Positions 45,007 through 54,682 of a stretch of 64,000 nucleotides of DNA are shown here, in pieces; positions within the stretch are counted from its first letter, which is position 1; each line of letters opens with the position of its first letter. Below the pieces are notes generated by a model that worked only from the letters and a program-made list of their open reading frames with translations, had not been told where the DNA came from and did not search any database. The stretch covers positions 1-64,000 of the forward strand of contig UCMT01000059.1 in NCBI GenBank assembly GCA_900473795.1. The letters run 5' to 3'. The position numbers and the translations under genes are program-made. The stretch comes from Hyphomicrobiales bacterium (GTDB taxonomy: Bacteria > Pseudomonadota > Alphaproteobacteria > Rhizobiales > Rhizobiaceae).

Positions 45007-45993
45007 TCAGAATTTGTCGGAGACCTGAATGCCTGCCGGACCAAGAATGACCGCGATCAGGACGGGCAGGAAGAAGAGGATCATCGGCACGGTCAGCTTC
45101 GGCGGCAGGGCTGCTGCCTTCTTCTCGGCCTCGTTCATGCGCTGGTCGCGGCTTTCCTGGGCAAGCACGCGCAGCGCCTGGGCGATCGGTGTTCCGTAGC
45201 GGTCAGCCTGGATCAGGGCCTGCATGACCGCCTTCACCTCCTCAAGCCCGGTTCTGGTGCCGAGATTTTCGAGCGCCAGGCGCCGGTCTGGCAGGAAGGA
45301 GAGCTCCGCAACGGTCAGGACCAGTTCCTCGGCAAGAGGCGCAGACTGCGCGGCGATTTCGTCGGCCACGCGCCGCATGGCAAGTTCCATGGAGATGCCC
45401 GATTCCACGCAGATCAGCAAAAGGTCGAGCGCATCCGGCCAGGCCCGGCGGATCGAGTGTTGACGCTTCGAAACGGCGTTGGAAATGAAGATATTGGGCG
45501 CGTAGAAGCCAAGATAGCCGGTGGCGATGACGGCGAGGATCCGCATCGGCAAGGGCTTTTCGCCGAGATAGCCAAGGCCGAAGATATAGAACGCGCCAAC
45601 AGCCAGAAAGAGGAAAGGGAGACTGACGCGGGCGACAAGAAACACGTTCAGCGCGTTTTGCGAGCGATAGCCGGCCGATTTCAGCCGGTTGACGGTCTTG
45701 TCGTCGACCAGTGCCTTGCGCAGGTTGAGCCGCTCGACGATCTGGCGCACCGAGGTGTTGTTCTGGGCGCGCAGCGACGTCTTGCCGCCGGACATCTCGG
45801 CATTCAGGCGCGCACGTTCGCGTGCCCGGATCAGTTCTCGCTCGGTGGCGACCGATTTCATCCGCTTCTCGAGATTGCCTTTCTCGAAGAAGGGAACGGC
45901 GAGGGAATAGAACGTCGCCAGCACCGCCACCGCCACCAGAAAGGCAACGATGATGTTCGGATCGGTCAGGGTGTTGATCATGCCCTCGCTCAT
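45007..45993 (-). CDS. tadC: type II secretion system F family protein TadC
   Basis: A 328-residue inner-membrane platform protein: one N-terminal span (PNIIVAFLVAVAVLATFYSLAVPFF), a charged cytosolic region (KSVATERELIRARERARLNAEMSGGKT), the T2SSF domain with PDALDLLLICVESGISMELAMRRVA and TPIAQALRVLAQESRDQRM, and C-terminal spans (KLTVPMILFFLPVLIAVILGPAGIQV). ATG 45993 is preceded by AGGAAG. It is the last gene of the cpaE-F-tadB-tadC run. It pairs with TadB to form the pilus platform. Confidence 0.94.
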   Translation of the reverse strand: MSEGMINTLTDPNIIVAFLVAVAVLATFYSLAVPFFEKGNLEKRMKSVATERELIRARERARLNAEMSGGKTSLRAQNNTSVRQIVERLNLRKALVDDKTVNRLKSAGYRSQNALNVFLVARVSLPFLFLAVGAFYIFGLGYLGEKPLPMRILAVIATGYLGFYAPNIFISNAVSKRQHSIRRAWPDALDLLLICVESGISMELAMRRVADEIAAQSAPLAEELVLTVAELSFLPDRRLALENLGTRTGLEEVKAVMQALIQADRYGTPIAQALRVLAQESRDQRMNEAEKKAAALPPKLTVPMILFFLPVLIAVILGPAGIQVSDKF

Positions 45994-46004
45994 GCCGGAT
46001 CTTC

Positions 46005-47015
46005 CTAGATGTCGAAGTTGATCATGTTGCGCATCACCCAGATGCCGATGCTCATCCACACCGCCGAGCAGCCCATGATGATATGGCCGCGCGGGTCGGT
46101 GAACAGGATCATCATGTATTGCGGCGACGTCATGTAGACCAGGAAGGCGACGATGAACGGCAGGGCGCCGATGATGCAGGCCGAGGCCTTGGCTTCCATC
46201 GACAGCGCCTGGACCTTTGCCTTCATCTTCCTGCGCTCGCGCAGCACCTTGCCGAGATTGCCGAGCGCCTCGGAGAGGTTGCCGCCGGCCTGCGCCTGGA
46301 TGGCAATGACGATGGCGAAGAAATTGACCTCCGGCAGGGGGATGCTGTTGATCATGCGGGCGCAGGCTTCCGGGATATTGAGGCCGACCTGCTGCGCCTC
46401 GATGATACGCCTGAACTCGGTCTTCACCGGCTCCTGCCCGTCGCTGGCGATCAGCCGGACGGCGTCGTTGAGCGGCAGGCCGGACTTGATCGACCGGACC
46501 ATGACGTCAAGCGCGTTCGGAAATTCGTCCAGGAATGCTTTGCACCGGCGCTTGATCAGGAAATTGACGAACCAGCGCGGAACGCCGGCCGCGCCGATGA
46601 GCAGAATGCCGCCAACAATCGGCAGCATCGCCCCGGCGATCAACGCCATCAAGGCTGCGACAAATCCGAAGACGACGCTGCCTATATAGAATTGCGTAAC
46701 CGAAATCTTGAGACCGGCCTGCATCAGCCTGATCTTCATCGAAGGCTTGGCCTTCGCTGATTTTTCCTGCTGCTTCTTTTCGAGATCCTTCAGCGAATCC
46801 TGCACCGACTTTCGCCGCTTCGACATCTCGGCCATGCGGTCTCGCGCCGCCTTGACCTTGACCCGGTCCGTCTCGGCCGCCTTGACCTTGCGGACGCGAT
46901 TTTCCGCCTTCTTCTCGGTTTCGATGCGCGTGAACAGAATGCCATAGGCAAGGCCGGCCGTTGCAAGGGCGACGAGACCGACGATAGCCAGAATGGTGAT
47001 GTCTATTCCGAACAT
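46005..47015 (-). CDS. tadB: type II secretion system F family protein TadB
   Basis: The 336-residue protein has an N-terminal span (ITILAIVGLVALATAGLAYGILF), a very basic coiled-coil stretch (ETEKKAENRVRKVKAAETDRVKVKAARDRMAEMSKRRKSVQDSLKDLEKKQQ, about 30-85), the T2SSF domain (CKAFLDEFPNALDVMVRSIKSGLPLNDAVRLIA), and C-terminal spans. It should form the inner-membrane platform with TadC. It is 8 bp downstream of cpaF and 11 bp upstream of tadC. Confidence 0.94.
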   Translation of the reverse strand: MFGIDITILAIVGLVALATAGLAYGILFTRIETEKKAENRVRKVKAAETDRVKVKAARDRMAEMSKRRKSVQDSLKDLEKKQQEKSAKAKPSMKIRLMQAGLKISVTQFYIGSVVFGFVAALMALIAGAMLPIVGGILLIGAAGVPRWFVNFLIKRRCKAFLDEFPNALDVMVRSIKSGLPLNDAVRLIASDGQEPVKTEFRRIIEAQQVGLNIPEACARMINSIPLPEVNFFAIVIAIQAQAGGNLSEALGNLGKVLRERRKMKAKVQALSMEAKASACIIGALPFIVAFLVYMTSPQYMMILFTDPRGHIIMGCSAVWMSIGIWVMRNMINFDI

Positions 47016-47023
47016 GAAAGCGG

Positions 47024-48502
47024 TCAGTCCTTTTCCATCGCGTCGAGTGTCGCGGCAAGCCGCTTGTCCTCGTTGAAATAGCGGGCGCGGTCCCAGAAAT
47101 GCGGGCGGCCGATGCCGGTCGACTTGTGGCGGCCGACGATCCTGCCGTTGGCGTCTTCGCCCTCGATCTCGTAGCGCATCAGGTCCTGGGTGATGATGAC
47201 GTCACCTTCCATGCCGATGACTTCGGAGATGTGGGTGATGCGGCGCGAACCGTCGCGAAGGCGCGCTGCCTGGATGATGACATCGATCGAACCGGCGATG
47301 ATTTCGCGCACGGTCTTCGCCGGCAGCGTATAGCCGCCCATGGCGATCATCGATTCCATACGGGCAAGACACTCGCGCGGCGTGTTGGCGTGGATGGTGC
47401 CCATTGAGCCGTCGTGACCGGTGTTCATCGCCTGCAGCAGGTCGAAGACTTCCGGTCCGCGCACTTCGCCGACGATGATCCGCTCGGGCCGCATACGCAG
47501 GCAGTTCTTGATGAGATCACGCATGGTGATCTCGCCTTCGCCTTCGATGTTCGGCGGGCGGGTTTCAAGGCGCACCACATGCGGCTGCTGCAGCTGCAGT
47601 TCGGCCGTGTCCTCGCAGGTGATGACCCGCTCGTCGAGATCGATATAGCCGGTCAGGCAGTTGAGAAGCGTGGTCTTGCCGGAACCGGTACCGCCGGAGA
47701 TGACGACGTTGCAGCGGACGCGGCCGATGATCTGCAGGAGCACTGCGCCTTCCGGCGTGATGGCGCCGAACTTGACGAGCTGGTCGAGCTTCAGCTTGTC
47801 CTTCTTGAACTTACGAATGGTCAGCGCCGTGCCGTCGATGGCAAGCGGCGGGGCGATGACGTTGACGCGCGAACCATCGGGAAGACGAGCATCGCAGATC
47901 GGCGAGGATTCGTCGACGCGACGGCCGACCTGCGAGACGATACGCTGGCAGATCGACAGCAGCTGCGCGTTGTCGCGGAAACGCACCTCGGACTCGATCG
48001 TCTTGCCGCCCACTTCGATGAAGGTCTGGCCGGCGCCGTTGACCATGATGTCGGCGATGTCGTCGCGCGCGAGCAGCGGCTCCAGCGGACCGTAGCCGAG
48101 AACGTCGTTGCAGATGTCCTCGAGCAGTTCCTCCTGCTCGGAGATCGACATCGCGAAATTCTTGATCGTGATGATGTCGTTGACGATATCGCGGATTTCT
48201 TCGCGTGCGCTCTCGTTGTCGAGCTTGGCCAGCTGCGAAAGGTCAATCGTGTCGATCAGCGCCGAGAAAACCTGCGACTTGGTGTCGTAATAATCCTCGG
48301 TGCGAGCCGGCTTTTTTCGGACCGGCGGCGGAGATGGCTGCGCGCGGGTCACCGGCGTTGCTTCGCGGGCGGGCTCCGCCAGAACGGGCGCAGCCGGCCG
48401 CTCGGTTACGGCTACGGGAGCAGCGGCGGGCACGGGCGTTTGCATGGGGGGGCTGATGGCGCCACCCTTTCCGAAGCCTTCGTTTCCTCGTTTACCAAAC
48501 AT
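47024..48502 (-). CDS. cpaF: CpaF/TadA-family pilus assembly ATPase
   Basis: A 492-residue hexameric secretion ATPase driving Flp pilus assembly. A Pro/Ala-rich first 70 residues precede the T2SSE domain: Walker [18 protein letters not shown] (about 265-281), the Asp box [21 protein letters not shown], Walker [41 protein letters not shown] and the His box. The N-terminal Pro-rich tail is longer than in many homologues but common in Rhizobiales. Gap to cpaE is 31 bp. Confidence 0.95.
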   Translation of the reverse strand: MFGKRGNEGFGKGGAISPPMQTPVPAAAPVAVTERPAAPVLAEPAREATPVTRAQPSPPPVRKKPARTEDYYDTKSQVFSALIDTIDLSQLAKLDNESAREEIRDIVNDIITIKNFAMSISEQEELLEDICNDVLGYGPLEPLLARDDIADIMVNGAGQTFIEVGGKTIESEVRFRDNAQLLSICQRIVSQVGRRVDESSPICDARLPDGSRVNVIAPPLAIDGTALTIRKFKKDKLKLDQLVKFGAITPEGAVLLQIIGRVRCNVVISGGTGSGKTTLLNCLTGYIDLDERVITCEDTAELQLQQPHVVRLETRPPNIEGEGEITMRDLIKNCLRMRPERIIVGEVRGPEVFDLLQAMNTGHDGSMGTIHANTPRECLARMESMIAMGGYTLPAKTVREIIAGSIDVIIQAARLRDGSRRITHISEVIGMEGDVIITQDLMRYEIEGEDANGRIVGRHKSTGIGRPHFWDRARYFNEDKRLAATLDAMEKD

Positions 48503-48533
48503 GCTCTCAAATCCGATTTTCGTTCAAATGTCG

Positions 48534-49823
48534 TTATTTGCGTCCAAGCATTCCGAGCACCTTGCCAAGGCCGCCCTTCTTGGGCTTCTTGGCTGTCGTC
48601 CTGCCCGTCACCAGATGCGCGAGTTGCGAGAAGATTTCCGCGGTTGGTGATTTCTTGTCGGTCTCGGCAATCATCCGGCCGCTGTTGGCCGCATTGCCGA
48701 ACAGCACGGCATCGAACGGTATGATCGCGACCGGCTCGATTTCCAATGAATCGCAGAAGTCGCCCGGTGATATTTCCGGCCGCTTCGGCATGCCGACCTG
48801 GTTCAGCACCAGATGCGGCGTCTTGTCGTTCGGACGGATTTTCTTAAAAGAATCGAACATGTTCTTGGCATTGCGCAGGTTGGCGAGATCGGGCACGGCG
48901 ACGACCACGACCTCGTCGGCCTCCGCCAGCACGGTGCGTGTCCAGTCCGCCCAGAGATGCGGCACGTCGAGCACGGAGACCGGCGCGTTGCGCAGCAGGA
49001 TTTCCATCAGCGGCTGGAACGCCGTTGCGTCGAAATCATAGGGGCGGTCGAGCATGGACGGCGCCGCAAGCAGCGACAGATGCTGCGAGCACTTGGTCAG
49101 GAGACGATCGAGGAACACCTCGTCCAGCCGCTCCGGCGAGAAAACCGCTTCGGAGATCCCCTGCGGCGGATCCTGGTCGAAATTAATGTTGGCGGTACCG
49201 TAGGGCAGGTCGAGGTCGGCCAGCACGACCTCGGTCGAGAACAGGTTCGAAATGCCCCAGGCGCAATTGTGCGCGAGCGTCGAGGAACCAACGCCACCCT
49301 TGGCGCCGATGAAGGCAATGCTGCGTCCGAGCGGCTCGGCCTCCGGATCGACGAAGATGGCGGAGATGGCGCTGAGAATGTCCGGCATGGCAACCGGCGC
49401 AACGATATATTCGGAAATGCCGTTGCGGATCAGTTCGCGATAGAGCGGGATATCATTGTAGCGACCGATGAGGATGACCTTGGTCGAGGGATCGCAGACA
49501 GCGGCGAGCGGCGCCAGTTCCGCCACCAGCAGCCGCGGTTCCGTCGATGTTTCGAGAATGATCAGGTTTGGCGTCGGCGCCGTCGAAAACATGTTGGCGG
49601 CGGCGGCGATCGAGCCGCTGTTGATCCTGAGGCTGACCTTGCTCATCCGCCGGTCCTGGCCGCAGCGCTCCATCGTCCGCTGCAAAGCCTCCGTTTCGCA
49701 GAAGGCATGCACGGAGATGCGGGGAAGTGGCCGCAGCTGATCGACGTCGCTCGGGCGGACAGCATCGGCATAGCCATCCGGTTCGCCGGATGCAGTCTCT
49801 ATCTTGTAGTCAATCGTGCTCAT
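48534..49823 (-). CDS. cpaE: CpaE/TadZ-family pilus localization ATPase
   Basis: A 429-residue protein with an N-terminal receiver-like domain (NLIILETSTEPRLLVAELAPLAAVCDPSTKVILIGRYNDIPLYRELIRNGISEYIV, about 75-135) without an obvious phosphoacceptor Asp, and a C-terminal MinD/ParA-like ATPase with deviant Walker A IAFIGAKGGVGSSTLAHN (about 169-186). CpaE/TadZ places the pilus machine at the cell pole. The C-terminus KKPKKGGLGKVLGMLGRK is basic and could act at the membrane. It is 29 bp downstream of cpaD. Confidence 0.94.
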   Translation of the reverse strand: MSTIDYKIETASGEPDGYADAVRPSDVDQLRPLPRISVHAFCETEALQRTMERCGQDRRMSKVSLRINSGSIAAAANMFSTAPTPNLIILETSTEPRLLVAELAPLAAVCDPSTKVILIGRYNDIPLYRELIRNGISEYIVAPVAMPDILSAISAIFVDPEAEPLGRSIAFIGAKGGVGSSTLAHNCAWGISNLFSTEVVLADLDLPYGTANINFDQDPPQGISEAVFSPERLDEVFLDRLLTKCSQHLSLLAAPSMLDRPYDFDATAFQPLMEILLRNAPVSVLDVPHLWADWTRTVLAEADEVVVVAVPDLANLRNAKNMFDSFKKIRPNDKTPHLVLNQVGMPKRPEISPGDFCDSLEIEPVAIIPFDAVLFGNAANSGRMIAETDKKSPTAEIFSQLAHLVTGRTTAKKPKKGGLGKVLGMLGRK

Positions 49824-49852
49824 GATGCTGTCCCGTCAAACCGCCCGGAGTA

Positions 49853-50608
49853 TCAATTGTTGTTGATGTTGATGGTCGTTTCTGTCCCGGTTGAGACACC
49901 GCGGTAATCCTTGATCACCTCACCGCGCTGGACCGCATCGATCGGCGACATGGCGCGCGGGCCGAGCAGATCCATCGGGTTGGCAATCTGGGCGGCGAGA
50001 TTGGCCTGACTGGCGCACCCAAAATTCTCGTAATTCTTGTTCTCGATCGTATTCGCGACCAGATCCTTCGGCCAGTTGCCGCAGGGTGCGGTCTTTGCCG
50101 TAATCGCCGTATAGCTGAGCCGGACCGGTGCTGCGTCCCCCTCACCGCTTGCCTGATAGCTTGCTTCGGCAAGACGCGTGGCCGGAATGCCAGCGCCGAC
50201 CAGCACGCCGCGGATTTCCTTGCGCAGCGCAGACGCGGCATGGGCGTTGACCGAGCCAGTGGGCACCAGGATCTGCACCGTGCCGGTTGCAGAATTTCTG
50301 TAGCTGGAAGCAAAACCGCGGATGACGTCGCGCGCGCCCATCGTCAAGTGCCTGTCGCTGGAGGCAACGGGCACATCGATGGCATGTTCTGCCTCGGCGA
50401 TCACGATCGGATGGCGGGTGCGATAGTCGTCGGGCAAGGCGCCGGTCGACATGCCGTCGCGGTTGGCGCAGCCGGCAAGGGTCGTGCCCGCCACCAGCAC
50501 GGCACTGATCGCCAGCATGCGCGCGAGACGAGCCGGACCAGTGGAGATGTTTGGCCGCATGGTCGATTGCCCCTTGATGCTGCGGTTCAGGATGATCTTG
50601 GTCGTCAT
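49853..50608 (-). CDS. cpaD: CpaD family pilus assembly lipoprotein
   Basis: A 251-residue lipoprotein with signal segment ISAVLVAGTTLAGC (lipobox LAGC, about 43-46) and the CpaD core (DDYRTRHPIVIAEAEHAIDVPVASSDRHLTMGARDVIRGFASSYRNSA; CGNWPKDLVANTIENKNYENFGCASQANLAAQIANPMDLLGPRAMSPID). It helps the secretin in the outer membrane. The start at ATG 50608 has GGGGGA upstream; an internal ATG at codon 17 is possible. It lies between cpaC and cpaE. Confidence 0.93.
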   Translation of the reverse strand: MTTKIILNRSIKGQSTMRPNISTGPARLARMLAISAVLVAGTTLAGCANRDGMSTGALPDDYRTRHPIVIAEAEHAIDVPVASSDRHLTMGARDVIRGFASSYRNSATGTVQILVPTGSVNAHAASALRKEIRGVLVGAGIPATRLAEASYQASGEGDAAPVRLSYTAITAKTAPCGNWPKDLVANTIENKNYENFGCASQANLAAQIANPMDLLGPRAMSPIDAVQRGEVIKDYRGVSTGTETTININNN

Positions 50609-50620
50609 GTCCGGTCCCCC

Positions 50621-52141
50621 CTATTTGTAGATGAAGCCGACATTGCCGTGGTACTGCCCGACCGGGGCTGCCTGACGGTTGCCGTAGATGCGATTGACTT
50701 CGCCGAGGAATGCGCTGGAAAGATCATCCGTCGGATTGAAATTGTCGTCCGGCCGTGACAGCTCTCCACGCGAAACCGGCTTCACCAGATAGGGCGTCGC
50801 GATGATCACCAGTTCCGTCTCGTTGCGTATGAAGTCCTTCGAGCGGAACAGTGTCCCGAAAATCGGAATCTTGGAAACGCCGGGGAGACCGGACATGGCC
50901 TGGCGTATATTGTCCTGCACCAGACCGCCGATCACGATGGAGCCGCCAGAGGGAAGTTCGACGCTCGTGGACGCTTTGCGGCGGCGGATCGACATGTAGG
51001 TCTGACCGGGGATGCTGACCGCATTGGCGTTCACGACAGACCCTTCCCAGGTGGGTTCGGAGACCTCGGTGGCGATTTCCAGGCTGATGCGGCCAGGCCC
51101 GAGCACCACCGGCGTGAAATCCAGGCCGATGCCGTATTCCACCGTCTCGTTGGTTCGCGTTATGGCGCCGTCCTCATCAATCTCCTGCTCGGATGGCAGG
51201 CGATATTCGCCGCCGACGGAGAAGCTCGCCTTCTTGCCGGAGATCGCGGTCAGGCTCGGCTCGGCGAGCGTGCGCATGACGCCCGCCTGCTCCATGGCAT
51301 TGATATAGCTGGCAAAGCCCATCGTGCCGGAACCGATCGTGCCGGTGACCGAAGACGCGACGGCACTAACGGCGTTGCCGAGGTTGGCCGGGTTGCGGAA
51401 CGTGATGCCATCGCCGCTCGTCGAACTGCGGATAGAGCCGCTGAAGCCGAGCTGCTTCAACACCTGGCGCGAGACTTCGGCCACGGTCACCTTCAACATG
51501 ACCTGGTCTTCGCCATCGATCCTCAGAAGATTGACGATCTGCGAAGCCTGACGGTCTTCGGCGAAGATATCCGCGTCGCCGTTGGTACCTTGGGCGGTGA
51601 TGCTGCGGGTGGTCGCTTCACCCCCCTTGATGAAGGCCTTGGCGAGTTCTTCGACGCGCGTCGAATCCAGCGGCGTGCGGACGGTGCCGGTCAGCACGAT
51701 GTTGTCCGAAATGATTTCCACCTTGATATCGGAATCGGGCAGGAAGCGCCGCAGGTTGGCCTCGAGGTTGGAAATGTCGCGCTCGATCTCCAGATCCAGG
51801 CTGACGATTTCTTCGCCGTGGGAACCAAACACGAAGATGTTGGTCTGGCCGACCATCTTTCCGAACAGATAGATCCGCCGTGAGGTTCGCGTGACGGCGT
51901 CCGCCAGCGTCGGATCGGCGACCAGAATGTCGTGTGCATCGGCCGGGAGATCGATGACGACGGCTTTGTTCAGTCCCAGCTTGATGGTTTTCTTGACGCC
52001 CGGCCCGCTTTCGGCGATGCGCACCAGCGACTGCGAGGCAGCTTCCGCGGTGAAAGTCTGAGCAGGCAGGCCGGAAAAGGCCAGGCAAAAGGCCAGTCCG
52101 CCAGCGACAGAGCTACGAAGTTTTCTTCCCATCCGGTTCAC
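50621..52141 (-). CDS. cpaC: CpaC/RcpA-type secretin of the Flp pilus
   Basis: The outer-membrane channel protein for the Flp pilus. Signal peptide (about 1-35), a pilus-assembly N-domain (TIKLGLNKAVVIDLPADAHDILVADPTLADAVTRTSRRIYLFGKMVGQTNIFVFG), a BON-like segment, N-domain and C-terminal secretin domain (AGVMRTLAEPSLTAISGKKASFSVGGEYRLP; GSIVIGGLVQDNIRQAMSGLPGVSKIPIFGTLFRS). I use GTG 52141 because GGAG lies 6 nt before it; ATG 52132 or GTG 52162 are alternatives. It abuts cpaB. Confidence 0.93.
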   Translation of the reverse strand: MNRMGRKLRSSVAGGLAFCLAFSGLPAQTFTAEAASQSLVRIAESGPGVKKTIKLGLNKAVVIDLPADAHDILVADPTLADAVTRTSRRIYLFGKMVGQTNIFVFGSHGEEIVSLDLEIERDISNLEANLRRFLPDSDIKVEIISDNIVLTGTVRTPLDSTRVEELAKAFIKGGEATTRSITAQGTNGDADIFAEDRQASQIVNLLRIDGEDQVMLKVTVAEVSRQVLKQLGFSGSIRSSTSGDGITFRNPANLGNAVSAVASSVTGTIGSGTMGFASYINAMEQAGVMRTLAEPSLTAISGKKASFSVGGEYRLPSEQEIDEDGAITRTNETVEYGIGLDFTPVVLGPGRISLEIATEVSEPTWEGSVVNANAVSIPGQTYMSIRRRKASTSVELPSGGSIVIGGLVQDNIRQAMSGLPGVSKIPIFGTLFRSKDFIRNETELVIIATPYLVKPVSRGELSRPDDNFNPTDDLSSAFLGEVNRIYGNRQAAPVGQYHGNVGFIYK

Positions 52142-52161
52142 GTTCCGCTCCCGCTCACACA

Positions 52162-52977
52162 CTATTTCGCTTCGTTCATGGATGAGCTGTCATCGCTCTT
52201 GACGATGGAACCCGATTTGATGACCTGGATGGAGGGACGGCCGTCGCCGCTCAACAGGTAGTCCGCCGCGATGGTATCCGGTTCCTGTGCGTCGGCGACG
52301 CTGCGCAGCGCCAGCGACAGACGCTCGGCCATCTGCTGGGCGACCGTCATGACCTTGGACTGGTCCGGCGTCAGCTCCAGCGTCGCGGTCGTGCCGACGA
52401 CCGACTTCGACCCATCGTCCTTTTCCTCGATCTGCTGGTCGATGGCGAGCACGCGAACGTTGCTGAGAACCGTTTCGGTGATGAAGGCACCGCCTTCCGA
52501 TTTGCGCACCATGATCACGTCGACACGATCGTTCGGCAGAATGAAGCCACCGGCGCCGGTCGCGACGGTGATCTCGGTGGCAACGGCACGTTTTCCGGCC
52601 GGGAGCAGCGCGGACATGATCCGGCTCGATGAATCGGCAATCTTTTCCTGCCGCACCGGTTCGCCGTTGAAGATCGGCAGGCGTACGACGACGCCTTCGA
52701 GATCGGTGACGGCGTTCGGGCGAAGCTCTTCGGTGATCAGGCCATCGACAACGCCGTCCTTCGGCCAGGAGATCCAGTGAATGGCGTCCGGATCGAGCCT
52801 TGAACCGACAGGCAGGCTCTTGCTGGCAACGAGAACGTTAACGGTCGGTTCGCGCTCGATGACCGGCTCGGCCGAGCTCACGACGGTCCTGCCGTTGGTC
52901 AGCTTGAGGGCCAGGAATCCGGCAAGCCCGGCCGACACGACGGCCACCGCCAGAATAATAACGCGCACCGGTTTCAT
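52162..52977 (-). CDS. cpaB: CpaB/RcpC-family Flp pilus assembly protein
   Basis: A 271-residue periplasmic protein with an N-terminal membrane segment (VRVIILAVAVVSAGLAGFLAL), a SAF domain (VNVLVASKSLPVGSRLDPDAIHWISWPKDGV, about 48-78) and an RcpC-like C-terminal beta domain (LLPAGKRAVATEITVATGAGGFILPNDRVDVIMVR). It is the first gene of the cpaBCDE-F-tadBC run. Upstream lie two TTAACCA half-sites (53038-53070) that may bind CtrA. Confidence 0.93.
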   Translation of the reverse strand: MKPVRVIILAVAVVSAGLAGFLALKLTNGRTVVSSAEPVIEREPTVNVLVASKSLPVGSRLDPDAIHWISWPKDGVVDGLITEELRPNAVTDLEGVVVRLPIFNGEPVRQEKIADSSSRIMSALLPAGKRAVATEITVATGAGGFILPNDRVDVIMVRKSEGGAFITETVLSNVRVLAIDQQIEEKDDGSKSVVGTTATLELTPDQSKVMTVAQQMAERLSLALRSVADAQEPDTIAADYLLSGDGRPSIQVIKSGSIVKSDDSSSMNEAK

Positions 52978-53037
52978 GATCTGTCCCTGCAGCCCGAGAA
53001 TATGCTCGCCGCAGAATGATCCGGAATTGGTGTAATT

Positions 53038-53070
53038 ATGGTTAACGGACTGCTTATATTCGTGGTTAAC
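53038..53070 (-). promoter_or_regulatory. paired TTAACC half-sites upstream of cpaB
   Basis: On the minus strand TTAACCAC (53069-53062) and TTAACCAT (53045-53038) lie 60-90 nt before cpaB. TTAACCAT matches the half-site of the cell-cycle regulator CtrA, which controls pilus genes in Caulobacter. They are not in the TTAA-N7-TTAA arrangement, so this is tentative. Confidence 0.35.
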
Positions 53071-53150
53071 GAATCATTTGCGCCGCAACGGGACGTCAGG
53101 GCTGCTGCGCCGGCGCCAACGCTGCGGGTCGGGATGAAAGCGCCGAAGCT

Positions 53151-53663
53151 CTAATGCAGTTGTGCAAGCGCTGCCTGCATCAGCGGCGATGAGGGATAGG
53201 CAAGGAAACCGCCGAGACCAATGGCAATGCCGTAGGGAATCTTCTTGGCGGTAAACAGCAGGGACGGAACCGGAAGACCCGAGGCCAATATGGCGTTTTC
53301 CTGCTTGCGCATCATCAGGATCAGAAGGGTCAGCAGACCGCCGACGATCGAGACATAGAGGACGAAGGTCATCAGAGAACTGTTGAGGCCGAACCAGACG
53401 GCGCTTGCCGTCAAAAGCTTGGCATCGCCACCGCCCATGACATTGAGCGCAAACAGCGTGAAGCACGCTGAAAAGACTATTAGGCTGGCGAGCAGATGCA
53501 TGCCGATCATCGTGGCGCCAAGGCCGGCCAAAGGGGCGACGAGCAGAAATGCGCCGAACAGGATGACCGACACACGGTTGGGGATCGTCATTGTGAAGAG
53601 GTCGGAGAAGGCAGCGACCGCCAGACACAACGGCAGAATCACGAAAATGGCAGCTTCGATCAT
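53151..53663 (-). CDS. cpaA: CpaA/TadV-type A24 prepilin peptidase
   Basis: A 170-residue inner-membrane aspartic protease that cleaves Flp prepilins. The first Asp is in FSDLFTMTIPNRV (about 21-33) and the second in NVMGGGDAKLLTA (GxGD motif, about 67-79), as in A24 peptidases without the N-terminal methylase domain. Five to six spans follow. The gene is 173 bp upstream of cpaB and 181 bp downstream of the flp genes. Confidence 0.92.
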   Translation of the reverse strand: MIEAAIFVILPLCLAVAAFSDLFTMTIPNRVSVILFGAFLLVAPLAGLGATMIGMHLLASLIVFSACFTLFALNVMGGGDAKLLTASAVWFGLNSSLMTFVLYVSIVGGLLTLLILMMRKQENAILASGLPVPSLLFTAKKIPYGIAIGLGGFLAYPSSPLMQAALAQLH

Positions 53664-53844
53664 ATATGCCCTCCAGTTGTTCGCGTAGCAGCGGGCACCG
53701 GCCCTCTCGTGAAGGGCTCCGACCGCATGCTCAAGGGTATGCCCTTTGACTTAATGAATCGCCAAACCGCCGATCCCATAGGCGTCTCCAACGAAAAAGC
53801 CGCCCTCGGCGGAGCGGCTTTTCCAAGATGGTCGAGCGGATGGC

Positions 53845-54027
53845 TCAGAATGAGCCGTTTGCGGTATCCATCTTCGTACCAAGATCAGTAAAGTTGTCGT
53901 TGATCTTGCCGCCGAGCGTCGTTGCGCCGGTGATCAGGGCAACCGAGATGAGGGCAGCGATCAGGCCGTATTCGATCGCGGTCGCGCCGGACTCATCCTT
54001 CATGAAACGTGCGAAAAGCTTGGTCAT
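53845..54027 (-). CDS. flp: Flp family type IVb pilin (copy 2)
   Basis: A 60-residue pilin. MTKLFARFMKDESGATAIEYGLIAALISVALITGATTLGGKINDNFTDLGTKMD has the prepilin cleavage site before ATAIEYGLI; the Glu5-equivalent is followed by the hydrophobic helix. It is nearly identical to the gene at 54218, with Thr instead of Ser in the ALITGAT-S/T-LGG segment and a different C-terminus (NGSF). ATG 54027; a longer frame to 54168 is unlikely because the conserved leader starts here. Confidence 0.93.
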   Translation of the reverse strand: MTKLFARFMKDESGATAIEYGLIAALISVALITGATTLGGKINDNFTDLGTKMDTANGSF

Positions 54028-54217
54028 GTCATCTCTCCTGATTGAAGTTCGTTCAGCGCTTCCGTCAGCGGTTGCCGCAGATCGGACACGTGAAGTCAAA
54101 AGGGCGTGAAGAAGCGGCATCGTGGATTGATACCCGCGAATGGCGGGTCGTGGGCGCATACGGATCAAGAACGTTCCAGATGCGCCCCGCCATCAAGCGG
54201 CGCCGGCTTTTTGCCGC

Positions 54218-54400
54218 TTAGAATTTGCCGTTTGCGGTATCCATCTTCGTACCGAGATCGGTAAAGTTGTCGTTGATCTTGCCGCCAAGGCTCGTTGCGC
54301 CGGTGATCAGGGCAACGGAGATGAGGGCAGCGATCAGGCCGTATTCAATCGCGGTCGCGCCGGACTCATCCTTCATGAAACGTGCGAAAAGCTTGGTCAT
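54218..54400 (-). CDS. flp: Flp family type IVb pilin (copy 1)
   Basis: A 60-residue pilin with the processing site GATAIEYGLIAALISVALITGATS and the C-terminus NGKF. GGAGAAATAAC precedes ATG 54400. This copy and the next (53845-54027) arose by tandem duplication, leaving a 190-bp spacer with its own leader. Both should be processed by CpaA and assembled by the Tad machine. Confidence 0.94.
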   Translation of the reverse strand: MTKLFARFMKDESGATAIEYGLIAALISVALITGATSLGGKINDNFTDLGTKMDTANGKF

Positions 54401-54682
54401 GTTATTTCTCCTACTTCACTTGTTGTTCAGCACTGCCGTCAACTGTTTCCGTTGATCGGATGAAGCGAACCTACACAGCGTGAATTTCAATCGGCTTAAG
54501 GAAAAGCGTTACCAAGGACTTAACGGTCGATGGCCGGTTTCTTGGTAAAGGCAACGTCAATCCGGACCATCGTTTTTTACTGTTCGACGATCCCTGCAAA
54601 CCTTGGCTGAACCGCCTCGGATTTAACGCTTCATTCACCAAAACCGAGCATGTTGGGACATCGGCATCATCAGGAAACGGCC

